The position numbers were made by a program, and so were the translations under genes. Positions 29,270 through 43,456 of a stretch of 64,000 bases of DNA are shown here, piece by piece; positions within the stretch are counted from its first letter, which is position 1; every line of letters starts with the position of its first letter. The notes under the pieces are model-generated. The model saw only the letters and a list, made by a program, of their open reading frames with translations, was not told the origin of the DNA and did not search any database. This DNA is from Halictus rubicundus (Eukaryota > Arthropoda > Insecta > Hymenoptera > Halictidae), in NCBI RefSeq assembly GCF_050948215.1, contig NW_027488979.1, positions 62,001 to 126,000 of the forward strand, read 5' to 3'.

Positions 29270-32200
29270 GGATAGAGGATACGATAGAGGATTGGATAGT
29301 ATAAAGGATAGGATAGGATACAGGATAGGATAGGCTTATGGATAGGATAGGATAGTGGATAGGATAGGATAGTATAGGGGATAGGATAGTATAGAGGATA
29401 GTATAGTATAGAGGATAGGATAGGATAGAGGAGAGGACAGAGGATAGGATAGGTGATTGGATAGGATAGACGATAGGATAGGATTGAGGATAGGATAGGA
29501 TAGAGGATAGGATAGGATAGAGTATAGAATAGGATTGAGGATAAGATAGGATAGAGGATAGGATAGAATAGAGAATTGGATAGGGGATTGGATAGGATAG
29601 AATATAGGATTGGATTGAGGATAGGATAGGAAAGAGGATAGGATAGGAAAGAGGATAGGATAGGATAGAGGATAGGATAGGATAGAGGATAGGGTAGCAT
29701 AGAGGATATAATAGGATTGAGGATAAGGTAGGATAGAGGATAGGATAGGATAGAGAATAGGATAGGATAGATGATATTATTGGAAAGAGGATAGGATGTG
29801 ATAGAGGATACGTTATTGTAGAGGATAGGATAGGATAGAGGATAGTATAGTATAGAGGATAGGATAGGATAGAGGATAGGACAGAGGATAGGATAGGGGA
29901 TTGGATAGGATAGAGGAAAGGATAGGATTGAGGATAGGATAGGATAGAGGATTGAATAGTATAAAGGATAGGATAGGATAGAGGATAGGATAGGATAGAG
30001 GATAGGGGACGATAGAGGATAGGATAGGGGATTGGATAGGATAGAGGATATGAGACGATAGAGGATAGGATAGGGGATTGGATAGGATACAGGACAGGAG
30101 ACGATAGAGGATAGGATAGGATAGAGGATAGGGGACGATAGAGGATAGGATAGGGGATTGGATAGGATAGAGGATAGGATAGGATAGAGGATAGGATAGG
30201 ATAGTGTATAGGATATAGGATTGGATTGGATAGAGGATAGGATACGATAGAGGATAGGATAGGGTAGGATAGAGAATAGGATAGCATGGATGTGATTATA
30301 GGATACAGGACAGGATAGGATAGAGGATAGGATAGGATAGAGGATAGGATAGGATAGAGGATAGGATCGAATAGAGGATAGGATAGGGGATTAGATAGAG
30401 CATAGGATCGGATAGAGGATAGGATAGGGGATTGGATAGGATAGAGGATAGTATAGGATAGAGGATAGGATAGGATAGAGGATTGGATATAATAGAAGAT
30501 AGGATCGGATAGAGGATAGGATAGGGGATTGGATAGGACAGAGGATATGAGACGATAGAGGATCGGATAGGGGATTGGATAGGATAGAGGACAGGAGACG
30601 ATAGAGGATAGGATAGGATATAGGATAGGAGACGATAGAGTATAGGATAGGGGATTGGATAGGATAGAGGATAGGATAGATTATAGGATAGGATAGAGGA
30701 TAGGATAGGATAGAGGATAGGATTGAGGATAGAGCATAGGATGGAGGATAGGATAGGATAGAGGACAGGATAGGATAGCGGATAGGATAGGATAGAGGAT
30801 AGGATAGGAGAGAGTATAGGACAGGATAGAGGACAGGATAGGATAGAGGATAGGATACGATAGAGGATGGGATAGGATAGGATAGAAAATAGGATAAAAC
30901 AGAGGATAGGACAGGATAGATGATAGGATAGGTTAGAGGATCGGATAGGATAGGGTATAGGGTAGGATTGAGGATAGGTTAGGATAGAGGATAGGATAGG
31001 ATAGAGGACAGGATAGGATAGAGGATAGGATAGGATAGAAAATAGGATAGGACAGTGGATAGGATAGGATAGAGTATAGGACAGAATAGAGGATATTATA
31101 GGATATAGGATACGATAGGATAGAGGATAGGATAGGATAGAGGATAGGATAGAGGATAGGATACGGGATTGGATAGGATAGAGGATAGGATTCGATAGAG
31201 GATAGGATTGGATAGAGTATAGGATAGGATAGAGGATAGGATAGGATAGAGGATAGGATAGGATAGATGATAGGATAGGATAGAGGATAGGATAGGATAG
31301 AGGATAGGATAGGATAGAGGATAGGATAGGATAGAGGATAGAAGAGGATAGAGGACAGGATAGGATAGAGGATAGGATAGAGCATAGGATAGGATAGAGG
31401 ATAGGATAGGATAGGGGATGGGATAGGATAGAGGATAGGATAGGATAGAGGTAGGATAGGATAGACTATGGGATAGGATTGAGGATAGGATAGGATAGAG
31501 GATGGGATAGGATAGTGGATACGATATGATAGAGGATACGATAGGATAGAGGATAGGATAGAGGATAGGATAAGATCGGATAGAGGATGAGATAGGGGAT
31601 TGGATAGGATAGAGGGCAGGGTAGGATCGAAAATAGGATAGAACAAAGAATAGGATAGGATAGATGATACGATAGGATAGAGGATACTATAGGATAGAGG
31701 ATAGGATAGGATAGAGGACAGGATAGGATAGAGGATAGGATAGGATAGAGGATAGGATAGGAGAGAGTATAGGACAGGATAGAGGACAGGATAGGATAGA
31801 GTATAGGACAGGATAGAGGACAGGATAGAATAGAAGATAGGATAGGATAGAGGATAGGATACGATAGAGGATGGGATAGGATAGGATAGAAAATAGGATA
31901 AAACAGAGAATAGGATAGGATAGATGATAGGATAGGTTAGAGGATCGGTTAGGATAGGGTATAGGGTAGGTTTGAGGATAGGTTAGGATAGAGGATAGGA
32001 TAGGATAGATGATAGGATAGGATAGAGTATAGGATAGGATAGAGGATAGGATAGGATAGAGGATGGGATAGGATAGAGAATAGGAAAGGATAGAGGAAAG
32101 GATAGAGAATAGGATAGGATAGAGGATAGGATAGGATAGAGTCTAGGATATGATAGAGGATAGGATAGGATAGAGGATAGGATTGAGGATAGAGCATAGG

Positions 32201-35200
32201 ATAGAGGATAGGATAGGATAGAAGATAGGATAGGATTGAGGATAGGATAGGATAGTGGATAGGATAGGATAGTATAGGGGATAGGATAGGATAGAGGATA
32301 GTATAGTATAGAGGATAGGATAGGATAGAGGATAGGACAGAGGATAGGATAGGGGATTGGATAGGATAGACGATAGGATAGGATTGAGGATAGGATAGGA
32401 TAGATGATAGGATAGGATAGAGGATAGAATAGGATTGAGGATTAGATAGGATAGAGGATAGGATAGAATAGAGAATTGGATAGGGGATTGGATAAGAGAG
32501 AGGATAGGATTGGATTGAGGATAGGATAGGAAAGAGGATAGGATAGGAAAGAGGATAGGATAGGATAGAGGATAGGATAGGATAGAGGTTAGGGTAGGAT
32601 AGAGGATAGAATAGGATTGAGGATAAGATAGGATAGAGGATAGGATAGGATAGAGAATAGGATAGGATAGATGATATTATGGGAAAGAGGATAGGATATG
32701 ATAGAGGATACGTTATTGTAGAGGATAGGATAGGATAGAGGATAGTATAGTATAGAGGATAGAATAGGATAGAGGATAGGACAGAGGATAGGATAGGGGA
32801 TTGGATAGGATAGAGGAAAGGATAGGATTGAGGATAAGATAGGATAGAGGATTGGATAGTATAAAGGATAGGATAGGATAGAGGATAGGATAGGATTCAG
32901 GATAGGATAGGATAGTGGATAGGATAGGATAGTATAGGGGATAGGATAGGATAGAGGATAGTATAGTATAGAGGATAGGATAGGATAAAGGATAGGACAG
33001 AGGATAGGATAGGGGATTGGATAGGATAGAGGATACGATAGAGGATTGGTTAGTATAAAGGATAGGATAGGATACAGGATAGGATAGGCTTATGGATAGG
33101 ATAGGATAGTGGATAGGATAGGATAGTATAGGGGATAGGATAGTATAGAGGATAGTATAGTATAGAGGATAGGATAGGATAGAGGATAGGACAGAGGATA
33201 GGATAGGTGATTGGATAGGATAGACGATAGGATAGGATTGAGGATAGGATAGGATAGAGGATAGGATAGGATAGAGTATAGAATAGGATTGAGGATAAGA
33301 TAGGATAGAGGATAGGATAGAATAGAGAATTGGATAGGGGATTGGATAGGATAGAATATAGGATTGGATTGAGGATAGGATAGGAAAGAGGATAGGATAG
33401 GAAAGAGGATAGGATAGGATAGGGGATAGGATAGGATAGAGGATAGGGTAGCATAGAGGATAGAATAGGATTGAGGATAAGGTAGGATAGAGGATAGGAT
33501 AGGATAGAGAATAGGATAGGATAGATGATATTATTGGAAAGAGGATAGGATGTGATAGAGGATACGTTATTGTAGAGGATAGGATAGGATAGAGGATAGT
33601 ATAGTATAGAGGATAGGATAGGATAGAGGATAGGACAGAGGATAGGATAGGGGATTGGATAGGATAGAGGAAAGGATAGGATTGAGGATAGGATAGGATA
33701 GAGGATTGAATAGTATAAAGGATAGGATAGGATAGAGGATAGGATAGGATAGAGGATAGGGGACGATAGAGGATAGGATAGGGGATTGGATAGGATAGAG
33801 GATATGAGACGATAGAGGATAGGATAGGGGATTGGATAGGATACAGGACAGGAGACGATAGAGGATAGGATAGGATAGAGGATAGGGGACGATAGAGGAT
33901 AGGATAGGGGATTGGATAGGATAGAGGATAGGATAGGATAGAGGATAGGATAGGATAGTGTATAGGATATAGGATTGGATTGGATAGAGGATAGGATACG
34001 ATAGAGGATAGGATAGGGTAGGATAGAGAATAGGATAGCATGGATGTGATTATAGGATACAGGACAGGATAGGATAGAGGATAGGATAGGATAGAGGATA
34101 GGATAGGATAGAGGATAGGATCGAATAGAGGATAGGATAGGGGATTAGATAGAGCATAGGATCGGATAGAGGATAGGATAGGGGATTGGATAGGATAGAG
34201 GATAGTATAGGATAGAGGATAGGATAGGATAGAGGATTGGATATAATAGAAGATAGGATCGGATAGAGGATAGGATAGGGGATTGGATAGGACAGAGGAT
34301 ATGAGACGATAGAGGATCGGATAGGGGATTGGATAGGATAGAGGACAGGAGACGATAGAGGATAGGATAGGATATAGGATAGGAGACGATAGAGTATAGG
34401 ATAGGGGATTGGATAGGATAGAGGATAGGATAGATTATAGGATAGGATAGAGGATAGGATAGGATAGAGGATAGGATTGAGGATAGAGCATAGGATGGAG
34501 GATAGGATAGGATAGAGGACAGGATAGGATAGCGGATAGGATAGGATAGAGGATAGGATAGGAGAGAGTATAGGACAGGATAGAGGACAGGATAGGATAG
34601 AGGATAGGATACGATAGAGGATGGGATAGGATAGGATAGAAAATAGGATAAAACAGAGGATAGGACAGGATAGATGATAGGATAGGTTAGAGGATCGGAT
34701 AGGATAGGGTATAGGGTAGGATTGAGGATAGGTTAGGATAGAGGATAGGATAGGATAGAGGACAGGATAGGATAGAGGATAGGATAGGATAGAAAATAGG
34801 ATAGGACAGTGGATAGGATAGGATAGAGTATAGGACAGAATAGAGGATATTATAGGATATAGGATACGATAGGATAGAGGATAGGATAGGATAGAGGATA
34901 GGATAGAGGATAGGATACGGGATTGGATAGGATAGAGGATAGGATTCGATAGAGGATAGGATTGGATAGAGTATAGGATAGGATAGAGGATAGGATAGGA
35001 TAGAGGATAGGATAGGATAGATGATAGGATAGGATAGAGGATAGGATAGGATAGAGGATAGGATAGGATAGAGGATAGGATAGGATAGAGGATAGAAGAG
35101 GATAGAGGACAGGATAGGATAGAGGATAGGATAGAGCATAGGATAGGATAGAGGATAGGATAGGATAGGGGATGGGATAGGATAGAGGATAGGATAGGAT

Positions 35201-35975
35201 AGAGGTAGGATAGGATAGACTATGGGATAGGATTGAGGATAGGATAGGATAGAGGATGGGATAGGATAGTGGATACGATATGATAGAGGATACGATAGGA
35301 TAGAGGATAGGATAGAGGATAGGATAAGATCGGATAGAGGATGAGATAGGGGATTGGATAGGATAGAGGGCAGGGTAGGATCGAAAATAGGATAGAACAA
35401 AGAATAGGATAGGATAGATGATACGATAGGATAGAGGATACTATAGGATAGAGGATAGGATAGGATAGAGGACAGGATAGGATAGAGGATAGGATAGGAT
35501 AGAGGATAGGATAGGAGAGAGTATAGGACAGGATAGAGGACAGGATAGGATAGAGTATAGGACAGGATAGAGGACAGGATAGAATAGAAGATAGGATAGG
35601 ATAGAGGATAGGATACGATAGAGGATGGGATAGGATAGGATAGAAAATAGGATAAAACAGAGAATAGGATAGGATAGATGATAGGATAGGTTAGAGGATC
35701 GGTTAGGATAGGGTATAGGGTAGGTTTGAGGATAGGTTAGGATAGAGGATAGGATAGGATAGATGATAGGATAGGATAGAGTATAGGATAGGATAGAGGA
35801 TAGGATAGGATAGAGGATGGGATAGGATAGAGAATAGGAAAGGATAGAGGAAAGGATAGAGAATAGGATAGGATAGAGGATAGGATAGGATAGAGTCTAG
35901 GATATGATAGAGGATAGGATAGGATAGAGGATAGGATTGAGGATAGAGCATAGGATAGAGGATAGGATAGGATAG
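29270..35975. repeat. Duplicated blocks at 3,754-bp offset
   Basis: Sequence at about 29,270-32,220 reappears at about 33,024-35,975 with a constant offset of 3,754 bp. Landmarks are GGCTTATGG at 29,333 and 33,087, and the matching open frames starting at 30,933 and 34,687. The roughly 800 bp between the copies is not matched at this offset. A further partial copy continues at 1,100-bp spacing (ATGAGATAGG at 35,341 and 36,441; ATAGGATAGGTTAGAGG at 35,681 and 36,781). Confidence 0.8.
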
Positions 35976-38900
35976 AGGATAGGATTGAGGATAGAGAATA
36001 GGATAGAGGATAGGATAGGATAGAGGATAGGATAGGATAGAGGATAGGATAGGATAGATGATAGGATAGGATAGAGGATAGGATAGGATAGAGGATAGGA
36101 TAGGATAGAGGATAGGATAGGATAGAGGATGGGATAGGATAGAGGATAGGATAGGATAGAGCATAGGATAGGATAGAGGATAGGATAGGATAGAGGATAG
36201 GATAGGACAGAAGATAGGATAGGATACAGGATGGGATAGGATAGAGGATAGGATAGGATAGAGGATAGGATTGGACAGGGGTAGGATAGGATAGACTATG
36301 GGATAGGATTGAGGATAGGATAGGATAGAGGATGGGATAGGATAGTGGATACGATATGATAGAGGATACGATAGGATAGTGGATAGGATAGAGGATAGGA
36401 TAGAGGATAGGACAGACGATAGGATAAGATCGGATAGAGGATGAGATAGGGGATTGGATAGGATAGAGGGTAGGGTAGGATCGAAAATAGGATAGAACAA
36501 AGAATAGGATAGGATAGATGATACGATAGGATAGAGGATACTATAGGATAGAGGATAGGATAGGATAGAGGATAGGATAGGAGAGAGGATAGGATAGGAT
36601 AGAGGACAGGATAGGATAGAGTATATGACAGGATAGAGGACAGGATAGGATAGAGTATAGGACAGGATAGAGGACAGGATAGAATAGAAGATAGGATAGG
36701 ATAGAGGATAGGATACGATAGAGGATGGGATAGGATAGGATAGAAAATAGGATAAAACAGAGGATAGGATAGGATAGATGATAGGATAGGTTAGAGGATC
36801 GGATAGGATAGGGTATAGGGTAGGATTGAGGATAGGTTAGGATAGAGGATAGGATAGGATAGATGGTAGGATAGGCTAGAGTATAGGATAGGATAGAGGA
36901 TAGGACAGGATAGAGGATGGGCTAGGATAGAGGAGAGGATAGGATAGAGGATAGTAAATGGGATTGGATAGGATATGGGATAGGATACGATAGAGGATAG
37001 GATAGGGGATTGGATAGGATAGAGGATAGGATAGGATAGAGGAAAGGATAGAGGATAGGATAGGATAGAGCATAGGATAGGATAGAGGATAGGATAGGAT
37101 AGAGGATACTATTCGATAGAGGATAGGATTGGATAGAGTATAGGATAGGATAGAGGATAGGATAGGATAGAGGATAGGATACGATAGAGGATGGGATAGG
37201 ATAGGATAGAAAATAGGATAAAACAGAGGATAGGATAGGATAGATGATAGGATAGGATAGAGTATAGGATAGGATAGAGGATAGGATAGGATAGAGGATG
37301 GGATAGGATAGAGGATAGGAACGGATAGAGGACAGGATAGGATAGAGGATAGGATAGAGCATAGGATAGGATAGAGGATAGGATAGGATAGGGGATGGGA
37401 TAGGATAGAGGATAGGATAGGATAGAGGATAGGATAGGATAGAGGAAAGGATAGAGGATAGGATAGGATAGTGTATAGGATATAGGATTGGATTGGATAG
37501 AGGATAGGATACGATAGAGGATAGGATAGGGTGGGATAGAGAATAGGATAGCATGGATGTGATTATAGGATACAGGACAGGATAGGATAGAGGATACGAT
37601 ATTATAGAGGATAGGATAGGATAGAGGATAGGATCGAATAGAGGATAGGATAGGGGATTAGATAGAGCATAGGATCGGATAGAGGATAGGATAGGGGATT
37701 GGATAGGATAGAGGATAGTATAGGATAGAGGATAGGATAGGATAGAGGATTGGATATAATAGAGGATAGGATCGGATAGAGGATAGGATAGGGGATTGGA
37801 TAGGACAGAGGATATGAGAGGATAGAGGATCGGATAGGGGATTGGATAGGATAGAGGACAGGAGACGATAGAGGATAGGATAGGATATAGGATAGGAGAC
37901 GATAGAGGATAGGATAGGGGATTGGATAGGATAGAGGATAGGATAGATTATAGGATAGGATAGAGGATACTATAGGATAGAGGATAGGATAGGATAGAGT
38001 ATAGGATAGGATAGAGGATAGGATAGGATAGAGGATAGGATTGAGGATAGAGCATAGGATAGAGGATAGGATAGGATAGAGGATAGGATTGAGGATAGAG
38101 CATAGGATAGAGGATAGGATAGGATATAGGATAGGATAGGATAGAGGATAGGATACGATAGAGGATGGGATAGGATAGGATAGAAAATAGGATAAAACAG
38201 AGGATAGGATAGGATAGATGATAGGATAGGATAGAGTATAGGATAGGATAGAGGATAGGATAGGATAGAGGATGGGATAGGATAGAGGATAGGATAGGAT
38301 AGAGGATAGGATAGGATAGAGGATAGGATAGGATAGAGCATAGGATAGGATAGAGGATAGGATAGGATAGAGGATACTATTCGATAGAGGATAGGATTGG
38401 ATAGAGTATAGGATAGGATAGAGGATAGGATAGGATAGAGGATAGGATACGATAGAGGATGGGATAGGATAGGATAGAAAATAGGATAAAACAGAGGATA
38501 GGATAGGATAGATGATAGGATAGGATAGAGTATAGGATAGGATAGAGGATAGGATAGGATAGAGGATGGGATAGGATAGAGGATAGGAACGGATAGAGGA
38601 CAGGATAGGATAGAGGATAGGATAGAGCATAGGATAGGATAGAGGATAGGATAGGATAGGGGATGGGATAGGATAGAGGATAGGATAGGATAGAGGATAG
38701 GATAGGATAGAGGAAAGGATAGAGGATGGGATAGAGGATAGGATAAGATCGGATAGAGGATGAGATAGGGGATTGGATAGGATAGAGGATATGGTTGGAT
38801 CGAAAATATGATAGAACAAAGAATAGGATAGGATAGATGATACGATAGGATAGAGGATACTATAGGATAGAGGATAGGATAGGATAGAGGACAGGATAGG

Positions 38901-40299
38901 ATATAGGATAGGATAGGATAGAGGATAGGTTAGGATAGAGGATTGGATAGAATAGTTGATATTAGAGGCTCGAGGATAGGATAGGATAGAGGATAGTATA
39001 GGGTAGAGTATAGGATAGGATAGAGGATGGGATATAATAGAGGATACTATAGGATAGAGGATAGGATAGGATAGAGGATATTATAGGATAGAAGATAGTA
39101 TAGAATAGAGGATAGGATAGGATAGAGGATATTATAGGATAGAGGATAGTATAGAATAGAGGATAGGATAGGATAGAGGATGGGATAGGATATAGTATAC
39201 GATAGAATAGAGGATGGGATAGGATAGAGGATAGGATAGGATAGAGGATATTATACAATAGAGGATAGGTTAGGATAGAGGATATTATAGGATAGAGGAT
39301 AGGATAGGATAAAGGATTGGATAGGATTCAGGATAGCATAGAGGATATTATAGGATATAGGATAGGATAGGATAGAGGATAGGATAAGATAGAGGATAGG
39401 ATAGGATAGAGGATGCGATAGAGGATTGTATAGGATAGAGGATAGGATTGGATAGAGGATACGATAGGATAGATTATATAATAGGATAGAAGACAGGATA
39501 GGATAGAGGATAGGATAGGATAGAGGATATGATTGGACAGGGGTAGGATAGGATAGAGTATGGGATAGTATTGAGGATAGGATAGGATAGAGGACAGGAT
39601 AGGATAGAGGATAGGATAGGATAGAAAATAGGATAGGACAGTGGATAGGATAGGATAGAGTATAGGACAGAATAGAGGATATTATAGGATATAGGATACG
39701 ATAGGATAGAGGATAGGATAGGATAGAGGATAGGATAGGGGATTGGATAGGATAGAGGATAGGATTCGATAGAGGATATTATAGGATAGAGGATAGGATT
39801 GGATAGAGTATAGGATAGGATAGAGTATAGGATAGGATAGAGGATAGGATAGGATAGAGGATTGGATTGAGGATAGAGCATAGGATAGAGGATAGGATAG
39901 TATAGAGGATAGGATAGGATAGAGGATAGGATGGGATAGATGACAGGATAGGTTAGAAAATAGGATAGGACAGTGGATAGGATAGGATAGAGTATAGGAC
40001 AGAATAGAGGATATTATAGGATATAGGATACGATAGGATAGATTATAGGATAGGATAGAGGATAGGATAGGGGATTGGATAGGATAGAGGATAGGATTCG
40101 ATAGAGGATATTATAGGATAGAGGATAGGATTGGATAGAGTATAGGATAGGATAGAAGAAAGGATAGGATAGAGTATAGGATAGGATAGAGGATAGGATA
40201 GGATAGAGGATTGGATTGAGGATAGAGCATAGGATAGAGGATAGGATAGTATAGAGGATAGGATAGGATAGAGGATAGGATAGGATAGATGACAGGATA

Positions 40300-42250
40300 G
40301 GATAGAGTATAGGATAGGATAGAGGATAGGATAGGATGGAGGATGGGATAGGATAGAGGATAGGAAAGGATAGAGGACAGGATAGGATAGAGGATAGGAT
40401 AGAGGATTGGATAGGATAGAGGATATTATAGGATACAGGATAGGATAGGATGGCGGAGAGGATAGGATAGAGGATAGTAAATGGGATTGGATAGGATATG
40501 GGATAGGATACGATAGAGAATAGGATAGGGGATTGGATAGGATAGAGGATAGGATAGGATGGAGGAAAGGATAGAGGATAGGATAGGATAGAGGATAGGA
40601 TAGGATAGAGGATAGGATAGGATAGAGCATAGGATAGGATAGAGGATAGGATAGGATAGAGCATAGGATAGGATAGAGGATAGGATAGGATAGAGGATAG
40701 GATTCGATAGAGGATAGGATTGGATAGAGTATAGGATAGGATAGAGGATAGGATAGGATAGAGGATAGGATAGGATAGAGAATAGGATAGGATAGATGAT
40801 AGGATAGGATAGAGGATAGGATAGGATAGAGGATGGGATAGGATAGGGGATAGGAAAGGATAGAGGACAGGATAGGATAGAGGATAGGATTGAGCATAGG
40901 ATAGGATAGAGGATAGTATAGAATAGAGGATAGGTTAGGATAGAGGATATTATAGGATAGAGGATAGGATAGGATAAAGGATTGGATAGGATACAGCATA
41001 GCATAGAGGATATTATAGGATATAGGATAGGATAGGATAGAGGATAGGATAAGATAGAGGATAGGATAGGATAGAGGATGCGATAGAGGATTGTATAGGA
41101 TAGAGGATAGGATTTGATAGAGGATACGATAGGATAGATTATAGGATAGGATAGAGGAGAGGATAGGATAGAGGATGGGATAGGATAGAGGATAGGAAAG
41201 GATAGAGGACAGGATAGGATAGAGGATAGGATGGAGGATGGGATAGGATAGAGGATAGGAAAGGATAGAGGACAGGATAGGATAGAGGATAGGATAGAGG
41301 ATTGGATAGGATAGAGGATATTATAGGATACAGGATAGGATAGGATGGCGGAGAGGATAGGATAGAGGATAGTAAATGGGATTGGATAGGATATGGGATA
41401 GGATACGATAGAGGATAGGATAGGGGATTGGATAGGATAGAGGATAGGATAGGATAGAGGAAAGGATAGAGGATAGAATAGGATAGAGGATAGGATAGGA
41501 TAGAGGATAGGATAGGATAGAGCATAGGATAGGATAGAGGATAGGATAGGATAGAGCATAGGATAGGATAGAGGATAGGATAGGATAGAGGATAGGATTC
41601 GATAGAGGATAGGATTGGATAGAGTATAGGATAGGATAGAGGATAGGATAGGATAGAGGATAGGATAGGATAGAGAATAGGATAGGATAGATGATAGGAT
41701 AGGATAGAGGATAGGATAGGATAGAGGATGGGATAGGATAGGGGATAGGAAAGGATAGAGGACAGGATAGGATAGAGGATAGGATTGAGCATAGGATAGG
41801 ATAGAGGATAGTATAGAATAGAGGATAGGTTAGGATAGAGGATATTATAGGATAGAGGATAGGATAGGATAAAGGATTGGATAGGATACAGCATAGCATA
41901 GAGGATATTATAGGATATAGGATAGGATAGGATAGAGGATAGGATAAGATAGAGGATAGGATAGGATAGAGGATGCGATAGAGGATTGTATAGGATAGAG
42001 GATAGGATTTGATAGAGGATACGATAGGATAGATTATAGGATAGGATAGAGGAGAGGATAGGATAGAGGATGGGATAGGATAGAGGATAGGAAAGGATAG
42101 AGGACAGGATAGGATAGAGGATAGGATAGAGGATTGGATAGGATAGAGGATATTGTAGGATACAGGATAGGATAGGATAGCGGATAGGATAGGTATGAGG
42201 ATAGGATAGGGTTGAGGAGAGGATAGGATAGAGGATAGGATATAGGATTG
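40300..42250. repeat. About 0.89-kb tandem duplication in satellite 1
   Basis: Adjacent blocks match at 894-895 bp. The rare variant TGGCGGAGAGG is at 40,451 and 41,346, and GATGCGATAGAGG is at 41,078 and 41,972. The latter variant also occurs at 39,412, showing an older copy. Boundaries are approximate. Confidence 0.7.
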
Positions 42251-42433
42251 GATAGGATAGAGGAGAGGATAAAATAGAGGATAGTAAATGGGATTGGATA
42301 GGATATGGGATAGGATACGATAGAGGATAGGATAGGGGATTGGATAGGATAGAGGATAGGATAGGATAGAGGATAGGATATAGGATAGGATAGGATAGAG
42401 GAGAGGATAGGATAGTATAGAGGATCGGAGAGG

Positions 42434-43456
42434 GCGACCGCTGCGCTCGGTCGCCTTCTCCCGAATCTCGGGGGACCCTGTGGACGGGTGCGTCGTCTGT
42501 TCGCGGTGGTGGTGCGAGTTTTGGTCCTGTACGGAGCCCCTGTATGGGCGCACGATGTCTTGGCTGGGGGGCGCAGTGGCGGCACACGGTCGCTGCTGCG
42601 TCGCATCGAGCGCAGGCTGGCCATAGGCATCGTGCGGGGGTACCGCACCATTTCATACGCGACGGCGATGGTGATGTCGGGGCTGATCCCCCTCGAGCTG
42701 GAGGCCCGCGTGTTGGCGGATGTGCATACGCACTCCAGGGAACTCCGGCTCCGGGGGGTGGCCCCGGATCAGGCGCGGCTCATGGTGGATGTGCTCAGGC
42801 GACATGCTCGGCGGCACGCAGCCCGGGAGTGGCGCGATAGCCTTCCCGGGACGAGGGAGGGCGAGAGGCGGGCCGTTCGGGCCATCCTCCCGGTGTTCGA
42901 TCAATGGAACAGGGGATGGATGGGGCATAGGGTCTCCTACCGTGTGACGCAGGTGATGAGCGGGCACGGGTGCTTCGGCGACTACCTGTGTCGCATCGGG
43001 TGGGAGACCGAGGAGGCGTGTCACCACTGCGGCGAGCCGCGGGACACGGCGCAACACACTCTGGAGGAGTGTCCGGCATGGGGGGGAGAGCGCCGTGCCC
43101 TGCGGCGCGCGGTGGGCCACGACCTCTCGCTCCCGGCTGTCGTCGCTGCGGCAGCCGGTGGCGAGGAGGCGTGGAGGGGGTTCGCTTCCTTCTGCGAGCG
43201 GGTTATGCTGCGGAAGGAGGCTGCGGAACGGGATCGGGAGCGTAATCACGATCCCGGCCGAAGGGGGGGGGGGGAGGCGGCGCAGGGTACGCCCCGGGGG
43301 CGTACCCCCGTTGCGACGCCTCTGACGCGAGCGGGGACGCCCTTGATGATATCGAGGCGGGGGATCGGATATCCCCTTACACTCGGTCACCAACGGCGTC
43401 CCCGGAGGCCGCCGGGCATCTCGGGCGGGGGCCCGGATGCTCATCGGGCGGCCTAA
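42434..43456 (+). pseudogene. R1-like ORF2 C-terminal fragment (RT tail and CCHC motif)
   Basis: The open frame is entered without a start codon; an internal GTG at 42,488 is not a real start. It gives about 340 residues. Visible features are ALGRLLPNLGGP and then LYGAPVWA, which mark the region after the reverse transcriptase core in R1-type elements; the stretch RLAIGIVRGYRTISY; TQVMSGHGCFGDYLCRIG; and a CCHC-type motif CHHCGEPRDTAQHTLEEC starting near 43,019. The endonuclease and catalytic RT motifs lie upstream in a complete element and are missing here. An 11-12 nt G run near 43,264 could have shifted the extreme C-terminus, so the tail after about residue 260 is unreliable. The fragment cannot encode active reverse transcriptase. 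Clade assignment rests on motif recognition. Confidence 0.82.

Larger units (their letters stand above)
11493..42426. repeat. Satellite 1 array, main block
   Basis: About 31 kb of uninterrupted GATAG satellite with several layers of duplication, detailed in separate entries. Variant families dominate successive zones. GACTGGATAGG and TAGTATAGGGG types fill about 12.5-24.6 kb and return at 26-30 kb, and GACAGG, CGGATAGG and GACGATAG types appear after 29.9 kb. AAAATAGGATAAAACAG types are seen at about 31-38.5 kb. No complex sequence, transposon or gene was found inside it. Minus-strand open frames of up to 526 codons are artefacts of the stop-free complement. Confidence 0.95.

Noticed and set aside
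1..42426. Satellite 1 as a dense array of GATA-factor sites
   Set aside because: Nearly all GATA cores are preceded by G, not A or T, so they miss the WGATAR consensus. Only scattered AGATAG variants fit.
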